Assembly (NCBI GenBank): GCA_002286855.1
Contig: NRSV01000020.1
Span: forward strand, 1 to 64,000
DNA: 64,000 nucleotides
Origin: Bipolaris cookei
Taxonomy: Eukaryota; Ascomycota; Dothideomycetes; Pleosporales; Pleosporaceae
Direction: 5' to 3'
In this document: positions 21,509 through 31,813 of the stretch, piece after piece
Numbering within the stretch: position 1 is the first letter of the stretch
How the letters are laid out: every line of letters starts with the position of its first letter
The notes under the pieces: generated by a model
The model's input: the letters and a program-made list of their open reading frames with translations, nothing else
The model's database searches: none
What the model was told of the DNA's origin: nothing
Position numbers and translations under genes: made by a program

Positions 21509-24500
21509 TTTTTTTCCCTAGTGGGCTTGCGGGTCCTTTTTATCTGTTTTCTTTCTTCTTTGCCACTGGCTTCTAGTTTAGTCTTGAGCTTGTTTCTGTA
21601 GGTGTATACTCTGCAATATCCAAGGCGATTTGGAAGAATGAGTCTGTTAGTCTTGGGATTCTATACTGAATGTCATTTGTATTTGTGCCAGGAATTTATT
21701 CTAGTTGGTAGATAAGTGAGGTGAGGTGAAGCGAGTTGAATGCATGAAAACGAGGATAAAGTAGACATGCGAGGTTGGACCCCTGCTAAAGTGGGCAATG
21801 GAATATATGAAACTTAGTGAAGAGGTTATGCAAAGTCCAAAGCGCCCTGTTCGAAAAAAAAACACCCCCTTCCCCCCCATGTGATTTTGTAAGGAAATGG
21901 GAGAGGTAGATGTTTTATGTATGATGGTGTCTTTATCCAACGTTCCTTCCCTCTCTCCTGCAACCAATCAATCACCGCCACCCTTGCTACAATAAGCTTC
22001 CACATTTTTCAGCTTTCCTCAAGGACATTATTCAGGGCCACACAAGACTATTGGGTATAGCCCTACGCGAACGATAAAAGGGGAAAGGAGGGGGGGGCAA
22101 ATGCAAAGAGCCGTCCCGCCAGATAGCATGGCGCCTTATTCACTGGGACCGTGGTTCGGCCTCGGTCTGGATCGGTGGCTTTTTGGCGCAAGCGAGATGT
22201 GTGGCGGGTGTGTTGCATGGGCCAAGGGGCTGCGAGATTTTCTATTTTTGAGTTGGGTTTATTAAATTTTTGGGAAGGTTCTTGGGTTGATGGTTTTAGA
22301 TGAAGTTGTTATTGGGTGATAGGGAGGTGGTGGAGTGGTACGTTTGCATGTGATGTGGGATTGCTAGATACTGCTTGAAGGGCTTGGAGTATTGGGTGTG
22401 GGTAGTCAGTGAATCAACTCAGCCGCAGAGTCATGAGTATGGTTCAACCTGATGCATCACCAGTACGGCAGTTCGAGACATCTAAAAAGGCCTGACCAGT
22501 TACTTGAATCTGATCAATCTCTCACACTATGGAGTTGTGGTGATGACCAGTTACTTGCTCACTCAGTGAGGCTTCCTCTTGTAAAATAGTCTTAAGAATA
22601 GAGAACGAGGTAACCCGTCTATCTAGTCCATGTCAAGTAAGTATGTATGGTGATATTTTCCAGTGAGATCCACCGACCCCAGAATTTCTTGAACTGTAAC
22701 CACTGCATCCACCAGCATTAATGGCGAAAAGAGTAAACTCCATCATTGTGGCAATACTCGAATAGAGTGAACCTGCTCTTTACTCGCAAACCACATATTT
22801 CATCATCTTGTACATCAAATACGGGTACGTCAAGTGGACAACTCCACTATCATCGCCTCCGAACACCTATTTAGCCTATAAAATCCCTAGACCGCACCAG
22901 TGGGTCCAAAAAAAAATCAAGCCTTGTTGCATTTCACGAAAAAACTGCGCTAAAAGTTTTGCCCCCCAGGACGCCTCGTACCTGCACGCACCAAGGTGGA
23001 GATCAGCCCTACAAGTGACCCCATTGTTACTAAAATCTTGGCCCCGGCAAAGCGGTGGGGCAATGTGTTCGCCATTTTCAGTTGGGGCCCGGACAAAATA
23101 AGAAGGTTATACGCTTTTTCACGGAATTCTTACTCAAGATGGCGGGGAAGGTGTTGCAGATGGAGGTGAAACTGGCAGTGCAAGGTGTCAGTGTCATGTT
23201 TGTTTGCGGAGACAATGGTGTGGGTAGGTAGTCGATACGATGACGAGGGCAGCCACTCATCCCTCTGGATCCTGCGCAAGGGCTGTGCCGTCACATGTTT
23301 CTTTCCAACATCGTCCAGAATTAGTTTCTGTAGATGTATTTGTCCGCGTTTGATACTGATTGACGTTAATCTTAGAGGTATCTGTAAGTATATGCTCACA
23401 GTGAGCAGGTGACTGTTGTCGGTGGGATACCACAATGTAAGTCTCGGATTCCGAAAGCAGGCGGTGACAATGCACCGAGGTGTCCAAGTAGCTGGGCAAT
23501 TATGCCGTGGGACAACGGACAATCTAGTATGTAATTACTCCGATGAGTGCATACCGTATGCAGCCAATGCACATGGGCTTGTGGAAGCCCATGGTAAGTA
23601 CTGGGCCATGTTTTGGTGGCATCATCAATGTCCTCAACGAAATAAGGCTGGAGCGCGGGCAAAAAGCCGATTGGGCGTGTTGAAAGGCAGGCATGTCGCT
23701 GCCGCTGTCGCAGCGTGTTCAGTGAGACGAGTCGAGGGAATGACCATGACCCGGGGCCGCGGGACATGCAGTGAATGCCGGGGTAGGAGGCAGTCACGAG
23801 GCATGCAAGGCCAAGCGATGTGAATAATGGACAAGGTGTTTTTGGAGCTTGGGTGGAGGAAAAGAAAAAAAGGAGTATGACACGGACGCAGCCGGATACG
23901 GGGGGGGATGGGGGGACGCGTAAGTAGCGAGTATTGGAAGCCGTGGGGAAGTCCGCAAAGGCTATTGGGCCGTCTGGGGGCAATTGCACACAGTTCTCAA
24001 ACGGGCATCGTGAAGAGAAGTGTTGGAGGGGGGGAATGCGTGGGATGCTTATTGCTTGGTAACAAGAGGCCCTGTGCTTTCCGCGAACCCCAATGTCACG
24101 CGTGATGCTGGACACGGGGCACGTGGTAGTCCAGACGGCGGGTTGCAAACAATATGCCGAGACGATGGCGAGCTCCTGCCATGTTCGAGGTCTATTTTCC
24201 GGATCAGTCCCGCCGTTGGCATGGCCGGGGCCAGAGGAGGGGGAATGCGGCGAAGCAGAGGAGCAGCACTGTCGAGCAGGACGGTTCCATGTTGCTTCTT
24301 CATCCTGTAGCTGCCCTCAACACATGTACGTACTATTAGCATGCACATACACATGGAGACAAGTGCGGGTAGATGTGTATACCAAGACATGGCATGGTGT
24401 TGCAAGTGTGGATCCCCACGGCGGGCCAGTATCAGCGTCCGCTGGCAGCGTGGGGAACGGATCACCATGGCAGCTTATCTGGGGGCCGGGTAAGCTCACA

Positions 24501-24790
24501 GTGCAGGTATTTTGTTTTTGCTTGCTTTCGAGAAGCCGCCAAAAGTGGGATTTGGGGCTTCGAAGGATGGGCGCTTGCAAGGCCCCCCTGAAATGGACCC
24601 GTCTCGGCTTGTACCGACTGAGTAGTGCCGGTGGCAATTGACGTCGTAGCGCCAGAGAATTGGAGTCGTCTAGAGCAGCGGCGAGATGGCCGGAGGGGCG
24701 GTGTCGCCGCCGCTCTCTTTGCCGATCTAACAATGGGCAGTGTGGATATGATATGGGCATGGTGCAGGTGCATGCAGGCCAGGTGCAGCA

Positions 24791-24854
24791 GCACTGCAGC
24801 ACTGGAGCACTGGAGCACTGGAGCACTGGAGCACTGGCGCACTGGCGCACTGGC
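24791..24854. repeat. 8-bp tandem repeat, eight units
   Basis: Eight head-to-tail copies of GCACTGGA. The first copy reads GCACTGCA and the last three end in C instead of A, showing point variants that spread within the array. Because the unit is not a multiple of three, all frames read a similar periodic peptide, which explains the long false ORFs here. Confidence 0.95.
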
Positions 24855-25996
24855 GGGGATGATGTGCTGCCAGCGACACCGCATGAGGCTCAGCTGCAGG
24901 GCGCAGATCCCTTTGGTGGCCGTTTTGGCATGCCAGGCCATGGCATTGCACATGCTGCCCACAAGTCGGTGAACGAGTCGCGCTGCCATTTGCCTGCCCT
25001 ATCTCTCAACGCAATCCCTAGCTGCGTCGGATGTTCTCTGGTGCTTCCGCTTTGAGACGCGCTCCCGTCCCAGCTGCAGCCTATCGACATGGCCATGCTG
25101 CCATGCTGCTACGCTGAGCCCAGGGCGGCCAGAGCTGTCGCTGTCGCTGTCGCATTGTCGTCGCCGCCCATGCCATTGTGCTGCACGGCATGGCCATGCC
25201 AAGCGCAGCCTAGTGATGCGGTCAACAAGAGCAACACCATGGCTGCTGCAGCCACGAGCATGAGTGCAGTGCAGTATTGGTGTCGTCGTGCAGCCAGCCA
25301 TGGACGCGAGGAAACTCACAATCCCCCCCACGCCACGCCACGCCCCACGCCAATAAACTCCGTCCTCTAGCTGTATCCCTATCGCCTCTACGCTACTACT
25401 CTACACATTAGAGAGCAGTAAGCCACGGCCTCCTGTCACTCACATCGCATCACTCAACCCACGGCGGGCGTGATTGCACATTCTGCACCGCACAAAATCG
25501 CCAGCAAGCATCAGCACTACCCTAGCTCACCGGCCCAATTGTGGCTCCCTTTCCTCCACTGCCTTCACACCGCGGAGGCGGCAGCTGTAAAAGTCTGAAA
25601 CTTTTATCCAGTCTAAAAATCGGGGCTCCGTTCCAAGAGACGCGTCAAAGGCCATAAGAAAAAAAAAGCCTAATCGTCCGGTACCAGCCCGCCAAACTGT
25701 TCCTGCGCACCGGTCACTCACCCCTTGCACCTACCCATCCCAGCTCGCCACCGCCCACCAACACAACACAATCCAAGCCGCAGCACCCGTCCCCCCACCC
25801 CCCCCCTTCTTTGGCGACTGCCCACGTTTCCCGAAGCACAGGCTATCAGCCTTCGTTTCCCGACTCAGAATCTACCATGTCTAGACCCTCTGAAAAAATA
25901 GGGGCCCCTACATACGCTATGGCGACTTTTTTTTCCTGGCACCATGCTTACGAGACATGTACACTCGAGCCCACAAAAAGGACAGAGCATTCTCTT

Positions 25997-26001
25997 TATA
26001 A
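25997..26001 (+). promoter_or_regulatory. TATA-like box of mannitol dehydrogenase gene
   Basis: TATAA within TTTATAAG lies about 89 bases upstream of the ATG at 26086, after C-rich tracts and an AGGGG (stress-element-like) motif near 25909. Suggests an inducible, strongly expressed gene. Position-based inference. Confidence 0.45.
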
Positions 26002-26085
26002 GCCATTGTCCCTCCGCCTTTGTTCGTTGCCCATCCGTATCTTTTCTTCGTACCTTTTACCTACGTTATTCTTCCTCACATCACC

Positions 26086-27789
26086 ATGCCTCCCCAAGTC
26101 CCAAGGAACCTCCTGCGAGCAGCCCGCGCTCGGGCTGTCTTCCAGTCCACCAGGCCCTGCCACCGTGCTTCTCCCATCAGATTCCAGAGCACCGAGGCTG
26201 TTCGGCAAACCCCCTCAGAGGGCAAGCCCATCTACAACGCCCCTCCCAGGGAGTTTACTCACCGCAAAGAGGACAAGATCCCCTCCTCCGCTTCGACACA
26301 AGCTCGTCGCACGGTAGCATCCTCCCTTAAGCTCAACACCCAGAACCTCGCACAGCTCCAGAATGTCTCCATTCCCACCTACAACCGACAAGGTGTCAAG
26401 CAGGGAATCGTCCATGTTGGTGTTGGCGGTTTCCACCGAGCCCATCTTGCTGCTTACGTCGACACGCTCCTCGAGCAATTCAACGTACAGGACTGGTCCA
26501 TCTGCGGTGTTGACCTCCAGCCATTCGCCGCCCCTATGCGCGATGCTCTGAAGCCCCAGGACAACCTCTACACCATCATCGAACGCGCCGCCGAGGGCAG
26601 CAGCGCCCGTGTTTGCGGTGCCATCACCGACTACATGTTTGCCCCCGACAACGCCGAGGCTGTTGTCGCCAAGATGGCCCATCCCGACACTCACATTGTT
26701 TCCATGACTGTCACCGAGAGCGGCTACTACATGAACGAGAACACCCACGAGCTCCAGACCGACCATCCAGACGTCGCCGCTGACTTGGCCGGTGGACAGC
26801 CACCCCGCACCGTCTTTGGTTACCTCTACGCCGCCATGGCTCGCCGCCACGCCGCCGGCCTACGACCTTTCACCGTTCTTTCTTGCGATAACATGCAGAA
26901 GAACGGTGATATTAGCCGTGACATGCTCGTCTCTTTTGCCCGTCACTTCAACCCAGAGGTTGCCGAGTGGATCGCCAGCAACGGCGCTTTCCCCAACTCT
27001 ATGGTTGACCGTATCACTCCCCGCACCAACGAGGAGGACAAGCTTAGCCTTGCCCAGCAGTTCGGCGTTGAGGATGCCTGGCCAGTCGTCACTGAGCCCT
27101 TCCACCAGTGGGTGCTCGAGGACAAGTTTGTTGACGGCCGCCCCCCCTTTGAGAAGGCCGGTGTCCAGATTGTTCCCGACGTCCACAAGGTCGAGGAGTA
27201 CGAGATGATCAAGCTCCGTCTGCTCAACGGATCCCACTCTGCCATGGGCTACGCCGGTCAGCTCGCTGGCTTCAACTACATCCACGAGGTCATTGGCCAC
27301 CCCGTGTACCGCCAGTTTATCATCAACATGATGCAGCAGGAGGTTAAGCCTCTTCTTCCCCAGATTCCCGGTGTCAGCGTCGACGACTACTGCAACACCC
27401 TCCTCGGCCGTTTCTCCAACCCCACCCTCAAGGACGAGCTTCCCCGCATCTGCCTCGGTGGCAGTGGCAAGATCCCGCAGTTCATCATGCCTAGCATTGC
27501 TGAGCAGATCATCGCCGGCGGTCCCCTGCGCCGCCTCACCCTTGTAGCCGCCGCCTGGTTCCGCTACAACAACGGTGTCGACGATGCTGGCAAGGCCTTC
27601 AAGGTCGACGACCCCATGGTCGAGGAGCTCCAGGCCCACGCTGCACAGGGCCCCATGGCTCAGCTCAACATCAAGAGCTTGTTCGGTGACGATCTCCGCA
27701 ACGACAAGCGCTTCGTTGCCGAGCTCCAGACGGCTCTCGAGGGTCTCGAGAAGCATGGCGCCATGGCCATGATTGAGAAGTATGCTTAA
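26086..27789 (+). CDS. Mannitol 2-dehydrogenase (polyol dehydrogenase family)
   Basis: Intronless, 567 residues. The long-chain mannitol dehydrogenase family is recognised by the N-terminal NAD-binding segment (GIVHVGVGGFHRAHLAAYVD) and the C-terminal domain with the conserved KLRLLNGSHSAMGYAG, where Lys and the Asn/His of NGSH are catalytic. It interconverts mannitol and fructose with NAD in fungal carbon storage and stress metabolism. Fungal enzymes are usually about 500 residues. Here roughly 65 extra residues precede the domain, Arg-rich and poor in acidic residues at the start (RNLLRAARARAVFQSTR), resembling a mitochondrial presequence. Strong codon bias (C-ending codons) indicates high expression. 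The start is the first ATG (CACCATGC context). Confidence 0.93.
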   Translation: MPPQVPRNLLRAARARAVFQSTRPCHRASPIRFQSTEAVRQTPSEGKPIYNAPPREFTHRKEDKIPSSASTQARRTVASSLKLNTQNLAQLQNVSIPTYNRQGVKQGIVHVGVGGFHRAHLAAYVDTLLEQFNVQDWSICGVDLQPFAAPMRDALKPQDNLYTIIERAAEGSSARVCGAITDYMFAPDNAEAVVAKMAHPDTHIVSMTVTESGYYMNENTHELQTDHPDVAADLAGGQPPRTVFGYLYAAMARRHAAGLRPFTVLSCDNMQKNGDISRDMLVSFARHFNPEVAEWIASNGAFPNSMVDRITPRTNEEDKLSLAQQFGVEDAWPVVTEPFHQWVLEDKFVDGRPPFEKAGVQIVPDVHKVEEYEMIKLRLLNGSHSAMGYAGQLAGFNYIHEVIGHPVYRQFIINMMQQEVKPLLPQIPGVSVDDYCNTLLGRFSNPTLKDELPRICLGGSGKIPQFIMPSIAEQIIAGGPLRRLTLVAAAWFRYNNGVDDAGKAFKVDDPMVEELQAHAAQGPMAQLNIKSLFGDDLRNDKRFVAELQTALEGLEKHGAMAMIEKYA

Positions 27790-28259
27790 GTGCAAATGAT
27801 TTTAGAAAGGAAGAAAGAGATACCCATTATCGTCACGACACTTTTTTATTCTTTTTTATTTAGAATCCAAGGATCACCAATGGGATTGGGATTGGGAATG
27901 GGAATGGGAAAGGGCGGTACTACTTGCAAGGAGTCCAAACACAACATGCGAAGAGCGGTGTGTTGTGTTTTCGTTATCAACATTACTTGGGGCGTTTGTT
28001 CGTTCTTCTCGTCGAAACCAAAAAAGAAAGTTAGAGCGTTTTTTGTCTGGTATTGCATCTACTTTATCATCTAGCAAGCGACCTTGTTTTTCTTGAGCCT
28101 TTCTTCTTTCAAGCACATCCGATATAGAAGACTTTTAATTCCAGAAGATGCAACTTTTTTACTTTGACTTGCAATTGAAAATGTGATCGTATCTTTTTTG
28201 AACATTCTGTTAGAACCTGGGAAACAAGTTAGGTGATGTAACTTATAATTACCTACAAT
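27790..28259. other. Flank of mannitol dehydrogenase, entry to accessory island 1
   Basis: 3' flank with a short GGGATT/GGGAATG-type run near 27879-27912. Base composition becomes AT-richer toward 28.2 kb. No gene. Confidence 0.55.
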
Positions 28260-28425
28260 ATGCCTGTTACTGTCCGTATAAGTAACACGATTACGACGAT
28301 CGGATATTTCGGAAGCTCTACCCCGCACACAGCAGAGGGCAACCCCTACAATAGGACCGAAGCAGAGAGCATAAGAAAAGAACCTTGTACACACGTAGAT
28401 AGGCAAGAGTTTCGAATACACACAC
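28260..28425. repeat. Dispersed repeat, copy A
   Basis: About 150 bases that recur in the same orientation at 36065-36221 with roughly 80 percent identity by eye. Shared blocks include GGAAGCTCT, ACCCCTA.AATAGGACCGAAG, AGAGCATA and CCTTGTAC.CACGTAGAT.GGCAAG. The two copies bracket most of island 1. Nature unknown. Confidence 0.75.
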
Positions 28426-28851
28426 CTGTCTTTTGGCAACCCTCTTGCATTCGTGCAAACCCTCTTTAGCCCCGCGCGCACATGCTTTGTACCTTGCTGT
28501 TTGTACCCGGTCCACGCTTATGCTAGCTAGCTACAGAGCCCATTCAACAGTTATGGAAATACTATAGGGGGCCGTTTGGCAGCACTTCAGTTTCAGTTTC
28601 GCTAAACTAGATATAGTAAGTGGGAACAGCTGAAACTGAAACTGACGTCCTGTTCGGCAGCACTTCAGCTTTAGTTGCATAACTAAAGGTCTAGTTTGTT
28701 AGCGCTGACACGAAGGATTTAGACCTTGTCTAGTGCTTGATCTCCTCTGTTACTTACCAAAAGTAGCTGCCAAGCTCTCCAGTCCGTAACTGTTGGTCGC
28801 GACCAACAGTTCCAGTTGCAAATCTCAGTCCGCACGGTCCATGCCGATAAG

Positions 28852-30128
28852 ATGGACGACGAGACGACGACTATTGCTGCAGCTACTGTCACTGCTGTCG
28901 CTGCTGTTTTACTAGACGCTGTCGTGCAGCTAGATAGGCCTCAAAACTGTCAAAGTTATGATATCCTACCAGGTGAGGCTGATCGCGACTGTGGGAGGTG
29001 TTGGGTAAGAGCGGTTCTTGACGACGACGCTCAGTTGTTAATCGAAATGCGGCTCTGCCTGCAAGTATTTTACAACCTGGTGGAGTTTCTAAGAGCCCAT
29101 GGCATGTCTAATAGTCGATACGCTGAGGTGGAGGAGAAGCTGCTCGTTTTCTTGTATATTTGCGGAAATGGATCGTCGTACAGGAACGTCATGTATCGCT
29201 GCAGGCGCTCACTCAAGACTGTATGTAGGTTAGCATGATATCGTCTTGTCCCAGCAGCTATTTTACTTACTAGTAGCCAGAAACTTTCATCAGGTACTAG
29301 ACATACTAATCTCCAGCCTGTACAGCGAGATAGTCAAGCCTCCACCAGACTCAACAGTAAAACAAATCCAGAACAACATAAAGCGCGTGCCCTTTAAATA
29401 CTGCGTAGATGCACTTGATGGGACACATCTCAAGCTTTATGTGCTAGCTAGGGAGCAGCCGCGCTTCCACAATCGCAAGGGGGGCTTACTCAAAACGTGT
29501 TAGCCGTGGTTGACTTTGATATGAGGTTTACGTACGTGTTAGCGGGGTGGGGGGCTCGGCCCATGACGGTAGAGGCTACGAAGACACAGTCGCGCGAGGA
29601 TTTTGTTCATCTGCGGAGGGTAAGTACTACCTCGCTAATGCCGGGTATGCTAATCGAAGCATTCTGCTCTCGCCATATAGAGGCGTACGCTATCATTTGC
29701 GAGAGATCGGAGCGGCGAGCCGTAGGCCTAGCAATAAGCAGGAGTTATTTAACCTTCGCCACTCAAGTTTGAGGAATGTAGTGGATCGTACCTTTGGTGT
29801 ATGTAAACGACGGTGGCGAATATTTGATCGATCTCATAACTTCTCGATCAAGACGCAGGTGAAGCTCGTGTATGCCCTGGTGGCTGTCCATAACTATATT
29901 AGTCAGCACTACTCAGTGAAGGAGGATATAGACCTACCTGAAGAGGAGGAGGAAGACGAAGAAGAAGAAGAAGAAGAAGAAGAAGAAGAAGAAGAAGAAG
30001 AAGAAGAAGAAGAAGAAGAAGAAGAAGAAGAAGAAGAAGAAGAAGAAGAAGAAGAGGGCGAAGTAGATGCTCGCGGATCTGGCGAGGAAATGGGTGCGCG
30101 GAATGAGAAAGTCGCTGACGAGTTGTAG
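28852..30128 (+). pseudogene. Harbinger-type DDE transposase pseudogene
   Basis: An ATG at 28852 opens a helical N-terminus. A phase-1 intron (29225-29276) restores SLKTVSRNFHQVL. The DDE_Tnp_4 region starts with CVDALDGTHLKL (first Asp). Two single-base losses then break the frame: one in the G-run at 29479-29484 and one in the G-run near 29552-29556. Beyond them the rest is readable: GKYYLANAGYANRSILL, SPYRGVRYHLREIG, RHSSLRNVVDRTFGVCKRRWRI. In active relatives the second motif usually carries Asp (LADAGY) and the third Glu (VERTFG). Here they are Asn and Asp, so the enzyme would be dead even without the frameshifts. A (GAA)n run encodes a long poly-Glu tail. Confidence 0.85.
29958..30054. 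repeat. (GAA)n microsatellite in transposase tail
   Basis: About 32 uninterrupted GAA triplets extending the acidic C-terminal tail of the transposase relic. Read directly. The reverse frames give false poly-Leu and poly-Phe ORFs. Confidence 0.97.
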
Positions 30129-30330
30129 CAAAACTACTGTCAGATGCAGGGGATGCAGCAGCAGGCGTAGCAGCAGGCAGAGGTGGCATAGATATCGATA
30201 TATTGGTGACGGTAGGTGTATAATAGTAGAGTAGAAGCTCAACACTATGCTAAGACTGGTGACAGTGACCCGTTTTGGATTAATCAGCTAGCTCGTCGCC
30301 CGTTGATGCTATACTATCGCTCAAATACTA

Positions 30331-31302
30331 TTAACCGTTACGCCAAAAAACTTCCTTAGCTATGCCCCCATCACTCAGTATCTCACTTTTCGTACTCCTC
30401 AGCACCCGCCGCAACCAGATACGCCTCATTTCTAGACTACAAGTACCTAAAGTTCGCGCCAGTCGCCCGTTCTCAAAGCAAGAAAGTATAGAAATCTTGA
30501 GCTCATTATGAAGGTCACTATACTCCCCTGTGAAGATATCTACCACCTCTTGGGTATAGTCAACTGGCATCTTCGCAACAATAACAGTAGATTGTTGTAC
30601 GAGACCTCCAAAAGATCCTGATAGCTGACTCTCAAGACCAGAACTTCCTGCTACTCTTGCTCTTCTACTCGGACGAGACGATGACGACTCCACCGACGCT
30701 AACCACCTCCGACGATGACGACTCTCGCCAACTATACTCGCTGACTAATTTGGTGTTGGTGACTGGTATCGACGATGCCGTCGACAGCTCTTCAGCCGTA
30801 AGAGCGTAATTGCCTATTGCTACATACCCACCGAACAATTGCTGGAGATTGTCTGCCCATTCTAAAGGCTTCCTGCAAAATTTAGCAGCCGCCGGATGGA
30901 CGGCAAAGTAAGCGTCCAGCGCGCTTTCTTTGCCTGTAACGCAACCAGTATCGTCGACACTATAGCCTAATTGCGTTGTCAGGTGCTCCCATAACCTCCA
31001 GTCCTTTTTGTGAGTATCTACTTTAACCTGACAGTTCCTAGTAGTTACTGTAGCTGTACTAACCCTCTAGACAGCCTCCCTCCCAGCCTCCCAGGTAGAT
31101 TCTTGAAAGAATTATCTGCCCCTTGGCCTACGTTGACAGCTTCCAAGAGGGAATTAATCAGGGTCTCTTCCATGGCCGGCATCCAGACTACTCGCCGTTG
31201 CGGCGCAACACCAGGAAACAACGGCGGCGGTGGCGGTGAGTGAGGTGAGGATAGCTGCCAGCAATACTTTATCGGCGCCGACGGTTTCCTTACTTCCCCC
31301 AA
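30331..31302 (-). pseudogene. Myb/SANT-like Harbinger accessory protein, pseudogene
   Basis: Minus-strand relic whose best-preserved part reads WMPAMEETLINSLLEAV (Myb/SANT-like start), then after a one-base shift near 31100 CQVKVDTHKKDWRLWEHLT and ESALDAYFAVHPAAAKF, the hallmark of fungal Myb_DNA-bind_3 proteins found with Harbinger transposases. An in-frame TAG at 31067-31069 (probably from CAG) and a second shift near 30700 break it. The C-terminal 120 residues (VDYTQEVVDIFTGEYSDL onward) remain open to the TAA at 30331. Such proteins bind subterminal repeats and recruit the transposase. The 5' end is cut by the foldback element. Confidence 0.75.
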
Positions 31303-31771
31303 GCAAGAGCGCGCTGGAAGATAGCCTAGATATTTAACATCTCTTCCTGTTTATTAAACGGCTCTTTAGCACTAAGCGTCTGCTAGAGGCATAGCTGCAA
31401 ACAGACAAAAGCTGAAGCACCACAGTAGTACCACACAAAGAAAAACAAAACCCCACATGTAAATAACAAGATAGAACGGCCTACGGCCAAAGTCTTAGAT
31501 AGCCCCGAGCTGCATATATTATTATTATATTATCCCATTATAGTCCTGTATCAGCCGTTGGCTATGTAGGACTTTGGCCAGAGGCCGTTCTATCTGCTTA
31601 TTTACAATTTGGTACTTTGTGCTGTATTGCGTGACTATGGTGCTTCGGCCTTTGTCTAGCTAAGCTATTACTAGCTTTCTAGATGCCTATTGCTAAAGAG
31701 CAGGTTGGTAACAGGGAGAGATGTAGGGCAGCTGGGCTGCCTTCCAGCGGGCTCTCTTAGGGGAAAGGAAA
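31294..31771. repeat. Foldback (palindromic) element
   Basis: Two arms of about 215 bases, 31294-31510 and 31556-31771, are imperfect reverse complements around a 45-base AT-rich centre. Shared inner block: GATAGAACGGCC...GGCCAAAGTC (left) against GACTTTGGCC...GGCCGTTCTATC (right). Shared outer block: CTAAAGAGC...ACAGG.AGAGATG, ending in CTTCCAGCG.GCTCT. A third, single arm lies at 34083-34302. No ORF. A foldback or MITE-like DNA transposon is the best fit. Confidence 0.75.
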
Positions 31772-31813
31772 TGGTACTAAAATCAGAGTTGTTTTTCTTA
31801 TTTTTCTTTTCGT

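Larger units (their letters stand above)
21004..26085. other. Five-kilobase gene-poor region
   Basis: No frame here has a credible start, splice pattern or domain. Long frames around 23.4-24.9 kb overlap on both strands and are Cys/Pro/His-rich, which marks them as artefacts of GC-rich sequence. The region contains simple repeats (see separate entries), several G-tracts, and in the last 500 bases the promoter of the mannitol dehydrogenase gene. A non-coding RNA cannot be excluded. Confidence 0.55.

Noticed and set aside
23396..24850. Long minus- and plus-strand frames (up to 250 codons) in the gene-poor gap
   Set aside because: They overlap on opposite strands, are Cys/Pro/His-rich, lack plausible starts and domains, and part of their length comes from the 8-bp tandem repeat.
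26215..27795. Long minus-strand frames opposite the mannitol dehydrogenase
   Set aside because: Mirror frames caused by strong codon bias of the plus-strand gene. No domain or start evidence.
29899..30245. Poly-Leu and poly-Phe frames on the minus strand
   Set aside because: They are reverse readings of the GAA microsatellite.
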